Shown: positions 10,028-21,026 of the stretch, piece by piece
How positions within the stretch are numbered: the first letter of the stretch is position 1
Layout of the letters: every line of letters begins with the position of its first letter
Source: Hygrophila difformis
Taxonomy: Eukaryota > Streptophyta > Magnoliopsida > Lamiales > Acanthaceae
NCBI GenBank assembly: GCA_030278955.1
Contig: JAOANR010000003.1
Coordinates: 55,462,902 to 55,526,901 of the forward strand
Reading direction: 5' to 3'
DNA: 64,000 nt
The notes under the pieces: generated by a model
Told to the model about the DNA's origin: nothing
Databases searched by the model: none
The model's input: the letters and a program-made list of their open reading frames with translations, nothing else
Position numbers and translations under genes: made by a program

Positions 10028-12609
10028 GTTGACTAGTTTCATCAACACGAGTAATTATCTGAAATATCAGGTTTGGATTTTTAAATGAAGAGAATTATGA
10101 TGTAGGGAAGGGGTTTAAGGATATGTTAAGATTTCCCTTTTTATTACTCATGTGGGGTTCAAACGGCGCTGTGGTCCTTCCAGCCATGAAACTTTTGACA
10201 AATATCACGGTGCAACCGGGATTGACCTTCAGTCTGTCACCCTGAAAGTCCCTGGTATCTGCGCCATGATACTTCTCATAATTTCATGTCACGGAAGCAC
10301 CTGCCACAAAGCTTTTGAACATCTTCCCACTGTATGAGTATTTTCCCAAACTATTATGTTTTTATTTACTCGTGTCAAGAAACTGTGCTCCCGAAAGCGC
10401 ACGGGTCAAAAATTGCAGTAATTTATAGTAAGTACCGGATCGTTCACTGGAGGATGTGCGATGGAAGCAGGGCCCACGTCGTTTACTAAGATTTTCCATT
10501 CGGTTACTCGATTCAAGTTTTGCAAGGGTTTCTAACAACTACTTGACATAAATTAAACCAGATCATGAAAGCAGTAAAAATTATTCTACAAAGCATGGTA
10601 AACTAGATCGAAGAAAGCAATTAAATCTATACTACGAAAGCAATATAAAATTATGCTACTCTATCTAGAAAACAAGTTTAAATATGACAGAAGGGACAGG
10701 GAGGAAATAACAAAGATTGGACTAGATTCAGATGAAACACAATTAAACTTCCATTTTTATACACAGATCTTAGCTTGGGATAATCCTCTAGTTAGCTAAC
10801 TCTCATGCTTTCTGCACCATGTTCCCTTTAACAGACAGGTACTTATGATGAGAATTTACATGCTCTTAAGACAACAATTTCTAAGATACCACAGACTTAT
10901 AACTCCCTCCACAGGCCTTGTGAAGTTACATTACATACATGTGGTGGATAAGCAACACCTAACATGTCATTAGTTGACATGCCAAGTACTCCTATCATTC
11001 CCCCATGTCACACCCAAAGTTTCAAATCAAGCCCCAAACCATTCCATAACTCTCAAACCTTTTAACAGATGGACAGCCCCTAATTCTTCCGAGTGACCTC
11101 TATGAAAGCATTTAAAAAGGAAAGCAGTAAAGAAAGCTGTAAAGAAAGCATTTAAATCTATCACTCGGAATCGTTAAAAACGTCTCTTTCCGTTAGTATA
11201 AAAGAGCCCCTGGTCTTGGTGACCAGATGCAGATCAAGAACCCCCGAGATATCAATAAGCCACAGGGCTTGCAACATCTGGGTAGTTATGAGATACAAAA
11301 TAAATGAAACAGATCCATAAATGAACCTATTCCGGATGTACTCACTCAGGACTCAATTCTAGACTTTGGCAGAAGAAGATAGTAGTCGAAGGAATACTCA
11401 ACCCTACCTTAGAAATTCACCAAGGCCTATATGTTGTTCCTCTAGTATTATTTATCACATCTCATCTACACCCAAGTGGATATTGACTTAATGCGATATC
11501 TAATATCAGATTTCCAACACACAGCAATTTTGAGAAGCAAATGAATATTTGAAAATCATTCCCTAGACAGGTACTAAACTCTCAATTAAAACACAGATCC
11601 TTTCGGTCTAGATGAGACCTAATTGCTGACTCTGCTTCTAAGCTCTCAAAATCAACCCCCAGTGGAATATGAATTAGTCATAACTGTTGAATTTATCCCT
11701 TACTCAGATCCGGATTTTACAAAGGAATTCTTGTTGGAAATTTATTATGCAGCATCTGATTTAAATCAAGACTTCTGTGTCCAAGGGGAAGGATCCCCAA
11801 AATAATGATATGACTGAAACATCTACATAATAGTATCATGCATACAAGTATATGAAAAGGAAAATAAAGCACCCCAAAATATATGGTGGGGTTAGACAGA
11901 ATGCGATACACAAAGGTGGATTAGCCTGAGATGAGAAGAAATTGGCTAAGAGGGGTGCCAGAGATAATTGAGGTTTTCCGGACTGCAAACATCTGCTGTC
12001 CGGTTCCCAATTTTCCCTGATGACTGATTTTAGACAGAAAGAATCCCAAACAACGGTGACCGCCGTCACTTAGTTTTCTTTTGTCTGTGAGTGGAAGAAA
12101 AACCCACATATTTCTTGCTGTAATATTTCTCAACTGATGTTGGTCGACATCAGTTGATACTATTGCAACTTGAATTCAGGTTGAGAAATTAAGATAAGGA
12201 AAATTAAAACTGTATCTGATTAGGAGTTGGCTGAGTGACTAATCGAAACTCTTAGTGAAGAGAACGCTCGCCGACGTTTCCACCAACCACTAATCAGACC
12301 ATGCAAAATAACAGATAATGATTAACACACAGAAGACGGGTTAGTCGATATCCCTGTGAAGGGACCTTTCACCAACATTAATCTGTGCGTTTCTCGTTAT
12401 CCGTTCATACATGCAATGAAAGAGAAAACATAAAAGTAAGAAAATATTTTTTGTATTGTGTGGGTGTTAAGCACACAATAGGTAGACACTTAATGGGTTG
12501 AAATGTGTAATGGATAAAGTTAGGTGAATTGGGCCTAAGCCCAATACACCCATGCAACTTACACAAATCATGAAGGAAAAATATTTTTTGGAGTTTTCAA
12601 AATAGAAGG

Positions 12610-13085
12610 ATAGTTCAATTCGAATTATTGGGGTAATTCTAATAGAGAATGCATGAAGAATGAAGTATGATGATTACCAATTAATCCTTGCAAAGAAACG
12701 AGACATCGTCTAATTCGAATTGTTGAGCAATTCGAATTAATTCGAATTGGACAATTCGAATTGGTGAAGTCCTTTCATTGCTCAAAATTGACTAAGGCAT
12801 ATACCTCAAGAGGAGGGTGAATTCGAATTGTTCAGCAATTCGAATTAATTCGAATTGCACAATTCGAATTTGGTAAGAGATGGAAAATAAACTAAGGCAT
12901 GAATGGATGGTATGCAATACAATGTGGTTTCCCTTCCCAATTCGAATTGTTGAACCAATTCGAATTAATTCGAATTAGAGAATTCAAATTGGTTGAAAAC
13001 CACATGAAGGAAATTTTTGGGTGTGCAATTCGAATTTCTTAGGCAATTCGAGATAATTCGAATTGCCTCAATTCGAATTACACAT
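12610..13085. repeat. AATTCGAATT palindrome array, LTR A, downstream cluster
   Basis: About a dozen copies of AATTCGAATT, single or doubled as AATTCGAATTAATTCGAATT, are spaced 5-60 bases apart in otherwise unrelated sequence. On the minus strand this cluster lies about 0.9-1.3 kb downstream of the LTR TATA box. Confidence 0.85.
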
Positions 13086-13943
13086 TTTCAAACAACAACA
13101 ATTTTTGTTCTCACAAGTATGGGTTAGGTGAACACTGTGCTGTAATGATGGTTTTAGATTTACTAAATCCCTCATCTCACATCAATGTCATTTCACAGCC
13201 ACCCTAGTGAAATTTTCAAGTAATAAGCAAATACATGTCCAGTGGGTATTGGCAAGATTCAAACCCTATTTCTACAAACAAAGGATCAAAGATCAAAGAA
13301 CCTAAAACATCTAGTTATCTAAGAACTGCATGAATAAACTAAGAACACTCAAGTTATCTAAGGCAGCATGAAATAGGATCAAGGCAGGAAAAATAAAGCA
13401 TAAAAATAAATATCAACAAACCTAAAAACATCTAAAATCTAAGAACACTTATTTGAAGCTCTAAGGTACAAAATCAAACCAAAGACCCACCAAACATGCA
13501 TTTATTAAGTTTGAATGTCAACTAGGACATAATAAATGTAACCTAGTTGAAACAAACAAACATACTAATCATTTATTTCTAGAGAAAGCATTAAAGAGTG
13601 CCAAAACACATGAATAATACCATTTCTGGAAATTTTCCTTGTATTAACACTTTGAAAGCAAAATAAAGAACCCAAGACCATCATTAACTTGAAGGTAGGG
13701 TTTATTCTAACTAGAAAGCTTGTAAAAATTCTGGAAAATGGCTACTCTAGGGGTTACACAAACTGCTTCTACACTATACTAAAATCAAAGCATGTAAAGA
13801 TTACACTACTGCAAGAAAATAAACTAAACTAAACTAACTACCTACCTAACCCTTAAGGGGTGTGGAACCTCCTGCTGTTCTTTTTGTCCCAAGCTGCTTT
13901 TTGGCAAAATTCTTGATCTCCGGATTCTATTGTGGAAGGTCTG

Positions 13944-13951
13944 CTTTTATA
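13944..13951 (-). promoter_or_regulatory. TATA box of LTR A
   Basis: TATAAAAG on the minus strand follows a CCTAGGGTTTTG stretch and sits about 70 bp below the palindrome array at 14020-14410. It implies a U3 of about 0.8 kb and an R-U5 of about 4 kb. Confidence 0.65.
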
Positions 13952-14019
13952 GACAATCTTCAAAACCCTAGGCCCACCAATGTTGTGCTCATGCTCCACA
14001 GCTTTGATGAGTGAAGTTC

Positions 14020-14410
14020 GAATTAATTCAATCAATTCGAATTAATTCGAATTGTGAGGTCTCCTCCTTGAGCTGGAAATGTGGCCTTCAGTTGTCAATT
14101 CGAATTGTTGTGAAGAATTCGAATTGGTCTTTTCTCGAATTGGATGAGGGTTTCTGCTTGGCTTCCTTGTATTTGTTGGCAATTCGAATTGTTTGTGCCA
14201 ATTCGAATTAATTCGAATTGGACAATTCGAATTGCATCTTCTTGCCTTTGGGTGTCTTTTCTCTTCATTCCCTAATTCGAATTAATTCGAACTTGAACAA
14301 TTCGAATTAGGCTTCTGCATCCCTTCCAACACTTAACCATTACTTTGTTCTCTTCAGCAATTCGAATTGTGTGCAATTCGAATTAATTCGAATTGCACAA
14401 TTCGAATTGT
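14020..14410. repeat. AATTCGAATT palindrome array, LTR A, promoter-proximal cluster
   Basis: By eye about 15 TTCGAA cores occur in 390 bp, four or five of them doubled. In transcription direction the array ends just upstream of the TATA box. Confidence 0.85.
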
Positions 14411-14741
14411 GCTTTAACACTTAACCAAATTTCAGTTGTGGGATTTTCAATCTTTTTCCCATCTTTTTGGATTTTTGTGGGCTCTTTTATTCTTTTGCCC
14501 ATCTTTTCATTCCTTTTTCTTTTCTTTTTCCTTTTTTATGTTTTTGGATTTTTCTAACACAAATACAATTAAAAATTGCATATTTTGTGTCTTTTTATTA
14601 CCGGCTCAATGTTTTTACAAACTAGCATTAATCTGTCAAATTCAACTGCTTTCTTATTACAATAAGATGGAAACACGATCAAAATGTCCGTCTCAGACAC
14701 GGAAATGGATTGGAAATAATGGACAATTTTGGCCATTATCA

Positions 14742-14755
14742 ACATCCTCACATTT
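14742..14755 (-). other. Polypurine tract of copy 1
   Basis: On the minus strand AAATGTGAGGATGT directly precedes the TGATAATGG start of LTR A, as expected for the plus-strand primer. The same string occurs twice more inside the element (18456-18472 and 20907-20923). Confidence 0.75.
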
Positions 14756-16354
14756 AATACTGATCGTCCCCGAGCAGTCAGAGTCAGTGCTCCTAAGAGC
14801 TGGGACTCTGCATATTCAATCCATTTGCGTGGCCTCAGAAATTTCATTCTTCTTATATTGGGATAAGACAATCAAAATTACAAGTATTAAACTCTCTTGG
14901 TTGCAGTGTTTAATGGAATGATACTTCTCACTTGAGTGAACGTACAAACCAATCATTATTGTTAATTCTTCTTGAATAGGTATTTAGAAAAATTCATTGG
15001 CTTAATCCTTGAATTCAAGCATGACATGAACATTAATCAATCAAAGCAGAGCCTCACATATAGTAGAGTCGGAAATTTCACTCACTCTCAAAGTTGGCTT
15101 TTAAACAATACGCTCATAATCAAATTCAAATAAATTCTCTCATAAGCTTGCAACTGGACCAACTCGCCACCTACTCATTTCCTCAAACCGAGATCCCGAG
15201 GTCTTATTCAGGGTTATAACGGGGCATACGGTTGTAACATTTGGTAGGAAAAGGAATTATTGGGCTAAAAAGTGACATGACACCATTCCACCATAACTTG
15301 GCATGTTGCAGAATCTATGATCATCATTATTTCTATCTTTCTTTTGTTTTTCTTTCTTTTTCTATTGCATGACATTAGACTTTGTCTAATTTACTTTGTC
15401 ATTTGCAATTTATTCTTGTTGAATAGATCTCAACTCTCTTTTTTTTTTTTGAATCGGTTTATAGCATACCGATTGATATTTTTGATGATCAAAAATTACA
15501 ATGCCTTGATGGGATGGCTTATGTACACTTGGGTTTGATTTTCTTGGTCTTTTTGTAAGGCTGGGAATAATATAGTGGTTTCAAAGAAAAATTAGGCTTA
15601 AAGGCTCAAGTTGGTTAATCCTAAAGGGAAAATGTTTTTGGGTTTGGAATTCAAACGAAAGCCAAAATTTTGGATTTTCTCATCTGCTCGATTTCGGGAA
15701 TATGGCATGGTATTGAATCGGTCCCAATTGCAAGTTCTAGTGTCCTTTAATCGAATTGATTCACACAATCAAAGAAGTATTGAGTAAAAATGACTCGCTC
15801 AGATCTCACAAGGGACGGTTTGATCATGTCATACATTCATTCTCAATTTTAGCCTTTGAAAATTCTTACAACTTATTCAATCAAATTCTCAACATGAATG
15901 TTTGTTAGTCTTTCAAGTGATCATATCATTGGATTTTTATAGCTCAAAACTTCGAAAATTCATGTCATGCATATTTTTAATTGTTTTATCCCAATGTAAT
16001 AGTCTGAAAATTTCATCATCAACCTAAATTCAACATGTGAACTTAGGTGACAGATTTATGCTTGTTTTATGCCGGTTTGTTTGATTGAAAGCAGTAAAAA
16101 GACACTGTGAACATGCAAGCATGTCACAGCTTGTTTTTGGCGTGACAGTCACTTATTCATCTTGGACTGCCACACATCTTTTTTTTTTTTTTTTCAAATA
16201 ATGGAGAATTCAAGACGAAATTCTCTTGTGGAAAGCAGTAAATGTACATCAGTTACAATGGATTTCCATGATGAGGATTGAAAGTGCACTGAATGAATGG
16301 AAAATCTAATGCATGATGTTTACAATGGGGCTCGCATGAATGTGATCACTTAGC
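14756..16354. other. Non-coding part of internal region 1
   Basis: This separates the env-like region from LTR A. It has T-rich runs (15320-15450, 16181-16194) and no supported gene on either strand. It is duplicated at 31935-33543. Confidence 0.6.
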
Positions 16355-18392
16355 TTAGTCCTTCTTCTCCGTGGGATGTGTGGAGGATCCGGCAGCATCT
16401 CCTGGATGTGATGGGAACTTGCTGAGGATGGTCTTCATCATTTCGGCTTGATTGTCGAACATCCTGGCTTGACTGGCGAACACTGCTTCGAACATTTTTC
16501 TATTCTTCTCCTCATTCTCAATCCTTTCTTGATGCTGCCTGGCTGCTTCCTTTCTGAACTCCTCTTCTCTCTCAAACATTCTCAGCCTAAACTCTTCCTC
16601 TTTCTGCATTTGTTTCTCGTGAGTCGAAACAATGGCATCGGCCAAATCTTACACTCTGCATCATTGACTCTCCCATTCTGCTCACTGCTTCTAGAGTTTG
16701 AGACTCAGCTGGGTATTGAGACACAGTTGGGCTTCTGCGCGAGGGTCGGACTGGATGTCTTCGTGATAAGCTTGGAGTGGAAACATCAGTTCCAGGATGA
16801 GTGGCAGTGGGAGCAGGTTCTGTTGGTGCGACTGCAGCTTCTTCTGTTGAAGGTACCGCTTCAGGACGGTCCTTCTTCTTGTGCCCTTTGCGTCCGGCTG
16901 TTGGTGTCCTCGGAGTGTATCTGGATTGAGCGTCTGATTCTTCCGGCATAATGTATGTAACTGGTTCAGTTATCCTTGTCTTTGGGACTGGGATCGGCCG
17001 GCTCATATCAATAAGATCGCTCTCTGCAAAAACTGTTAGATCTACTCCTTGGGCTTCACAAATTCTCCTGATGAGGTTGGGATAGCATAAAGCAGCAGCT
17101 CTGGTGCCTGTGACTTTTGTCGTCATGACATGGAAAATCTGCTCTCCCACGTTGATCTTCAGTCCATGCCAAATCTTGGCAAAACCCTTCAACATTCGAC
17201 CAGATGTTTCATGTGCATGCGGGTTTGGCCTAATCTTCGACATGTAGAAGTCATAGGAGGGTTGAAATTCCAACTTCAAGTGCTTTGCTTTGAAGGGGAT
17301 TTCACCAGTGTAGCTCTCAGCAGTAAAGGACCTAGTGATGTTGTCGTGATATTGCCTGTCAGCTGCCCTGCTTGCTCCCTTCTAAAAATGTTCAGATGTC
17401 GGAATTTCTGACCTCCAGTTGGGTGTGCCAAGGAAGTTGTTCAAGTATTCCCCCGAGATGTTTATGTCAACTCCTCGCACCCAACTTGTCTATCGTGTGG
17501 CATTAATATTGCAGTAAAATTCCCAAACCAATTCTGCTATCCCGGGTTCGGCGTGATGCTTAAGGAACTCAGTCCATCCACGGTTTTCTTTCAATGTAAG
17601 TAGCATTGGATGATCAATCAATTCTGGACTGAACCCTTTATCGGGGACAAATACTCCACTCAGTGCCATGTATCGTCCCGCATTCTGCTCATTCCCGTTG
17701 AACCTCCTCATTATGTCAGCATCATCTGTGATGCAGAATTTTCTGAACTTCTTTGTAGATACACCCAGCCTGCCCCTTGAAGTTGAGTTGGCCCAATAAC
17801 CAGCCGATCTCACTGATCCGGTCGATTCTTGGGTTCCTTCAGTTCCTGCTTGTATGTAAATGGGAAGGTCTCCGGCATGGAGAGTACACCAGTTGACGCA
17901 ACTAAGTATGGTGGAGGCGTCTTGGGGGCATAATGCATTTTCACTTCCCTTGTAATGGGTGGTTGGATGAGGACTGGATCAAAGGCTGCAGCTCTCCTAT
18001 CTCCGAAGTGGATTTCAAGCATTCTGTTCCAATAAGCCTTCTGTCGTTCCATCCTCCAAACCATCCGCTCATAGTGAACTCTCGGCTCATTAAACCGTTG
18101 ATCATACCTTGCCTCATCGAACTCTTGGTTCCAGAAGTTACATACATGTTGGCAAAAGTCTCTTTCGAGGCCTGTTGCTCTATCGTTTCTTTCTTCCTCT
18201 GGAATCGTATTCCAGCAATGGTCCTTCATTTCGAACCTCCATTCAATCTGGTGGTCCATAGGCAAGTTATGCTCATTCCTTATGGCCACCCTATTTTCCT
18301 CCGCCTCTTTCTTCAGCCTCTCGATTTCCAAGAAGGCAAGATCTGGAGTTGTCTTTGGAAGCCCCATCAGGGAATCTATAATGAATTGATCC

Positions 18393-19850
18393 CTGGAGAG
18401 AAGAGAGTTGGAACTATTTTTAACAAATTTTTGATACGTGGATCCGAGTTGAAAGTCAACATCCTCACATTTGGAGCTATGCTCTAAATGTGAGTTAATT
18501 GGTTTCTAATCGAATTTATAGAAAGAAAGGCATAGAGATGGATTGTTAAATCTAACTCTTATTACAACAAAAATAAAGAAAGTAAGAGAGAGATAAGGAT
18601 CTTGGATCCTTAGAAATTTTTTCTTAGACTATAAATAGTCTAAGTTGTTTTTTTTTTTTTTTTGGGTGGTCAATTGACCAAAAAGAGGAACTTCGTGGGC
18701 TATTGAGCCTACGAAAGGATTTTGATTTTTATCACTTGAAAAGTGATTGAAATCAGATGAGATATGGGAGATGAGAGATTAATGATGAAAAGCAAATGCA
18801 AGTGACAAATTATGCAATTACTAGTATGTGACAGTGGACCATGACTACAAATAAGAATAAAAATGAAAGTAAGAGACAGCATGCATACATACAAAAGGTG
18901 ATTTTTGGATTTTTATGGAAAAGTGTTGACTTGTTTATTTAATGAAATTGGGGGTGTAAGTGGTCCCCCATTTGGATTTTGTTTTGGGAAGTGGGTTTTT
19001 AAGGAATAGAAACACAACATTCCTTGTGAGCATTCCCCACTTGTCCCAAGTTGACAAAGATCACACACTTTTAAAGCAAAGAACAATCTACCATTTGTCT
19101 TTTTACACATAAATGTCATACCAAAAGTGTTGGAAAAATTTTGGCATTGTTTTGTCTGTAATACCATGTTCCCGGATGTGCAAACGTCAACTTCTAGAGT
19201 TGAAGTTGCAATGTATGGGCAACAGGTACCCAACAACAACATTTATTACCAATATACTCATATAATAATATACATGCAAACACCAAAACAACCAGACAAA
19301 ATTGGTCCATCTACACTACTGTAATGTACTAATGTTACCAACAAAACTCATGCTTTAAAAACATAAATTTTGCAGATATCATCAATATGCATTTTCAGTC
19401 ATCATCAACAATTATCTCCTGAAAATAACACAGTGGCTAAAGAAAGCATGACCACAGTGTTAATCCCACTCATAGGTTACCAAAATTACAAAGCAGATAA
19501 CACCGATACACACATAGACACAAACGGAACAATAATACTGCAGTAAGAACAAAAATCAAAATTTTAAGGGTTTTGAAACCCTCGTTTTCAAAATAAGAAC
19601 ATCCCCTAAATCACAGAGAATTTCGAACCCTTAAATGGCAGTTAAGAACACAAAACCTAAAGCCCTATGTTCTGCCTAGTCGGTTTCTACCCCATTTCTG
19701 AACAAACCCAACACACTCCGACCACTTTCCGGCTCTTCCCGTCATGAGAGACAAAAGCATTCCCCTTCCCACCCTCGATTTCGCACGGAAGATGAAAAGA
19801 CAAAACTGTAAACTTGAAACCGAGCGCGAAAACGAAACAGAGATACTTAC
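18393..19850 (-). other. Intron of the env-like unit, copy 1
   Basis: It is 1458 bp with a GTAAGT donor at 19850 and a CAG acceptor at 18395-18393 behind a CTCTCTTCTCTC tract. It holds no supported gene, has a long T run (about 18646-18663), and near its 3' end contains a polypurine-like copy and hairpin (18456-18494). Confidence 0.7.
18456..18494 (-). other. Internal polypurine-like copy with hairpin
   Basis: On the minus strand AAATGTGAGGATGTTGA repeats the LTR-adjacent polypurine tract. The plus-strand segment 18464-18494 folds into a 14-bp stem (one wobble) with a TAT loop that includes the tract. Confidence 0.75.
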
Positions 19851-19888
19851 CCCCGACTCCCATTAGGGTTTGACGACGACGAAGCCAT

Positions 19889-20030
19889 TTCCGAGTGATT
19901 TGGCCGGAGGAAAGCTTGAAATGAGCGACTGGCTTTGCGAGGAAGAAGGGTTTGCGAGAGAGAGAACGGAGGATTTTGGAAATGCGAAAATTGAAAGTGA
20001 GGGAACTGAGAGGGAAAAAGGGTATAAAAA
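19889..20030 (-). promoter_or_regulatory. Putative 5' UTR/promoter of the env-like unit, copy 1
   Basis: Upstream of the exon ATG the minus strand is pyrimidine-rich (CCTTTTTCCCTCTCAG, TTCTCTCTCTCGC), like a plant 5' UTR, and has no other ATG. A palindrome array adjoins it. No clear TATAAA is present on this strand, so a separate promoter is inferred only; splicing from a genome-length transcript is the alternative. Confidence 0.4.
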
Positions 20031-20044
20031 GGGTTCGGAAGAGG

Positions 20045-20590
20045 AGTTCGAATTATTGCATCAATTCGAATTAATTCGAATTGATGCATTCTGTGAGGGA
20101 TGCGAGTTATTCAGGCCAATTCGAATTAATTCGAATTGGCTTGAAAGACAAAAATATACGCACAAGTTCGAATTGTGAATCAATTCGAATTAATTCGAAT
20201 TGACTCATAATTCGAACTTGGTGGAGGGGAGTGACTTCGCATGGAAATGCTTTTGTGAGCTAATTCGAATTATTGGTGTGGTTCGAATTAATTCGAACTT
20301 CCCCACAATTCGAATTGCTCACTTGCATAAGAGAATGCCTTTTGTGTGCCAATTCGAATTAGTCAGGCAATTCGAATTAATTCGAATTGCCTTATAATTC
20401 AAATTGCAATACTTGGCCTACTAAAATATCCGAAAATTCTGCCTTGGTTGCCAATTCGAATATGCATGGCAATTCGAATTAATTCGAATTGCCTGCATAA
20501 TTCGAATTAACTAATCCGAATGTGAAAATTTCCAAGGCAAAATGTCTTATGTGGTATGTTCCAAGCAATTCGAATTAATTCGAACTTTCT
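20045..20590. repeat. AATTCGAATT palindrome array, internal region 1
   Basis: About 18 TTCGAA cores occur in 545 bp with the same single and doubled forms as in the LTRs. The array lies immediately upstream of the env-like 5' exon in transcription direction. Confidence 0.85.
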
Positions 20591-20904
20591 TGAAATGAAA
20601 AATAAACCACATTCAAGACTTAGGAAAATTTTTAAGTTTTCAAAAATTATAAGAACTCAAAAGCAAACATATCTACACTGAATTAGAATCTAAAACATAT
20701 TGCTTGCATAAATTAGGTTGGGTTAACAATTTTATTCTATGAATTTATTCTGGATTTTAGATTCTCTAAATTCCATAATTAACCTCCATTAAATATAATG
20801 TTAACCCAACCGGGAACCTGGTTTTTGGAGGCTTTATCTTTCTTTTTGTTGGTTCCTCGAATTTCTGCAAAACAATTATGAAAAGGTATTAGGTTTTCTC
20901 CAAA

Positions 20905-20945
20905 TATCAACATCCTCACATTTAGAGTCTTAGTACTCTAAATGT
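20905..20945 (-). other. Second internal polypurine-like copy with hairpin
   Basis: AAATGTGAGGATGTTGATA on the minus strand matches the true polypurine tract plus the first bases of U3. It overlaps a perfect 11-bp stem (20918-20928 with 20935-20945) with a six-base loop. It lies 82 bp past the end of pol. Confidence 0.75.
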
Positions 20946-21026
20946 TCAATTGATTTTTGGATACTTTGTCCCAATAAAAATAAGTGGAGCAAGTAATAAA
21001 TAAGTGAGTAAATATATGTATAATAT

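Larger units (their letters stand above)
9908..14741 (-). repeat. LTR A (3' LTR of copy 1)
   Basis: On the minus strand it starts TGATAATGG at 14741 and ends AAAAGTTTCA at 9908; length 4834 bp. It carries a TATA box at 13944-13951, two arrays of the palindrome AATTCGAATT, and repeated end modules near 10011-10027 and 10187. The short open frames inside it recur in LTR B and C only because the LTRs are copies; none looks like a gene. Confidence 0.93.
16355..19888 (-). pseudogene. Athila env-like unit, copy 1 (spliced, broken)
   Basis: A 38-base coding exon (19888-19851, starting MASSSSNP) ends at a GTAAGT donor. The acceptor, a pyrimidine tract ending CTCCAG at 18393, joins it in frame to an open region that reads 25 bases before the ATG at 18367. 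Frame 18367-17810 encodes 185 residues rich in charged helices; 17813 down to 16587 encodes a segment with RYMALSGVFV, WTEFLKHHAEPG and YLNNFLGTPNW, which I associate with the plant transposon-protein domain found in Athila third ORFs; 16645-16355 encodes a coiled-coil-like tail. Two frame changes (near 17810-17850 and near 16650) are shared with copy 2. Copy 1 adds TAG codons at 17490-17492 and 17382-17384. No signal peptide or membrane segment is evident, so 'env-like' refers to position only. Confidence 0.7.

Noticed and set aside
10152..10337. A 61-codon frame repeated at 27422 and 44595, and other short frames that recur three times
   Set aside because: They recur only because they lie in the three LTR copies. 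They have no family resemblance and sit in U5 sequence.
14020..14410. CRISPR-like array
   Set aside because: The repeated unit is a short palindrome with irregular spacing and no uniform spacers, and the window is plant DNA.
20045..20590. Heat-shock elements, as in heat-activated Copia LTRs
   Set aside because: Heat-shock elements need GAA and TTC blocks with two-base spacing. Here TTCGAA is directly adjacent and the outward spacing is four bases (GAATTAATTC).
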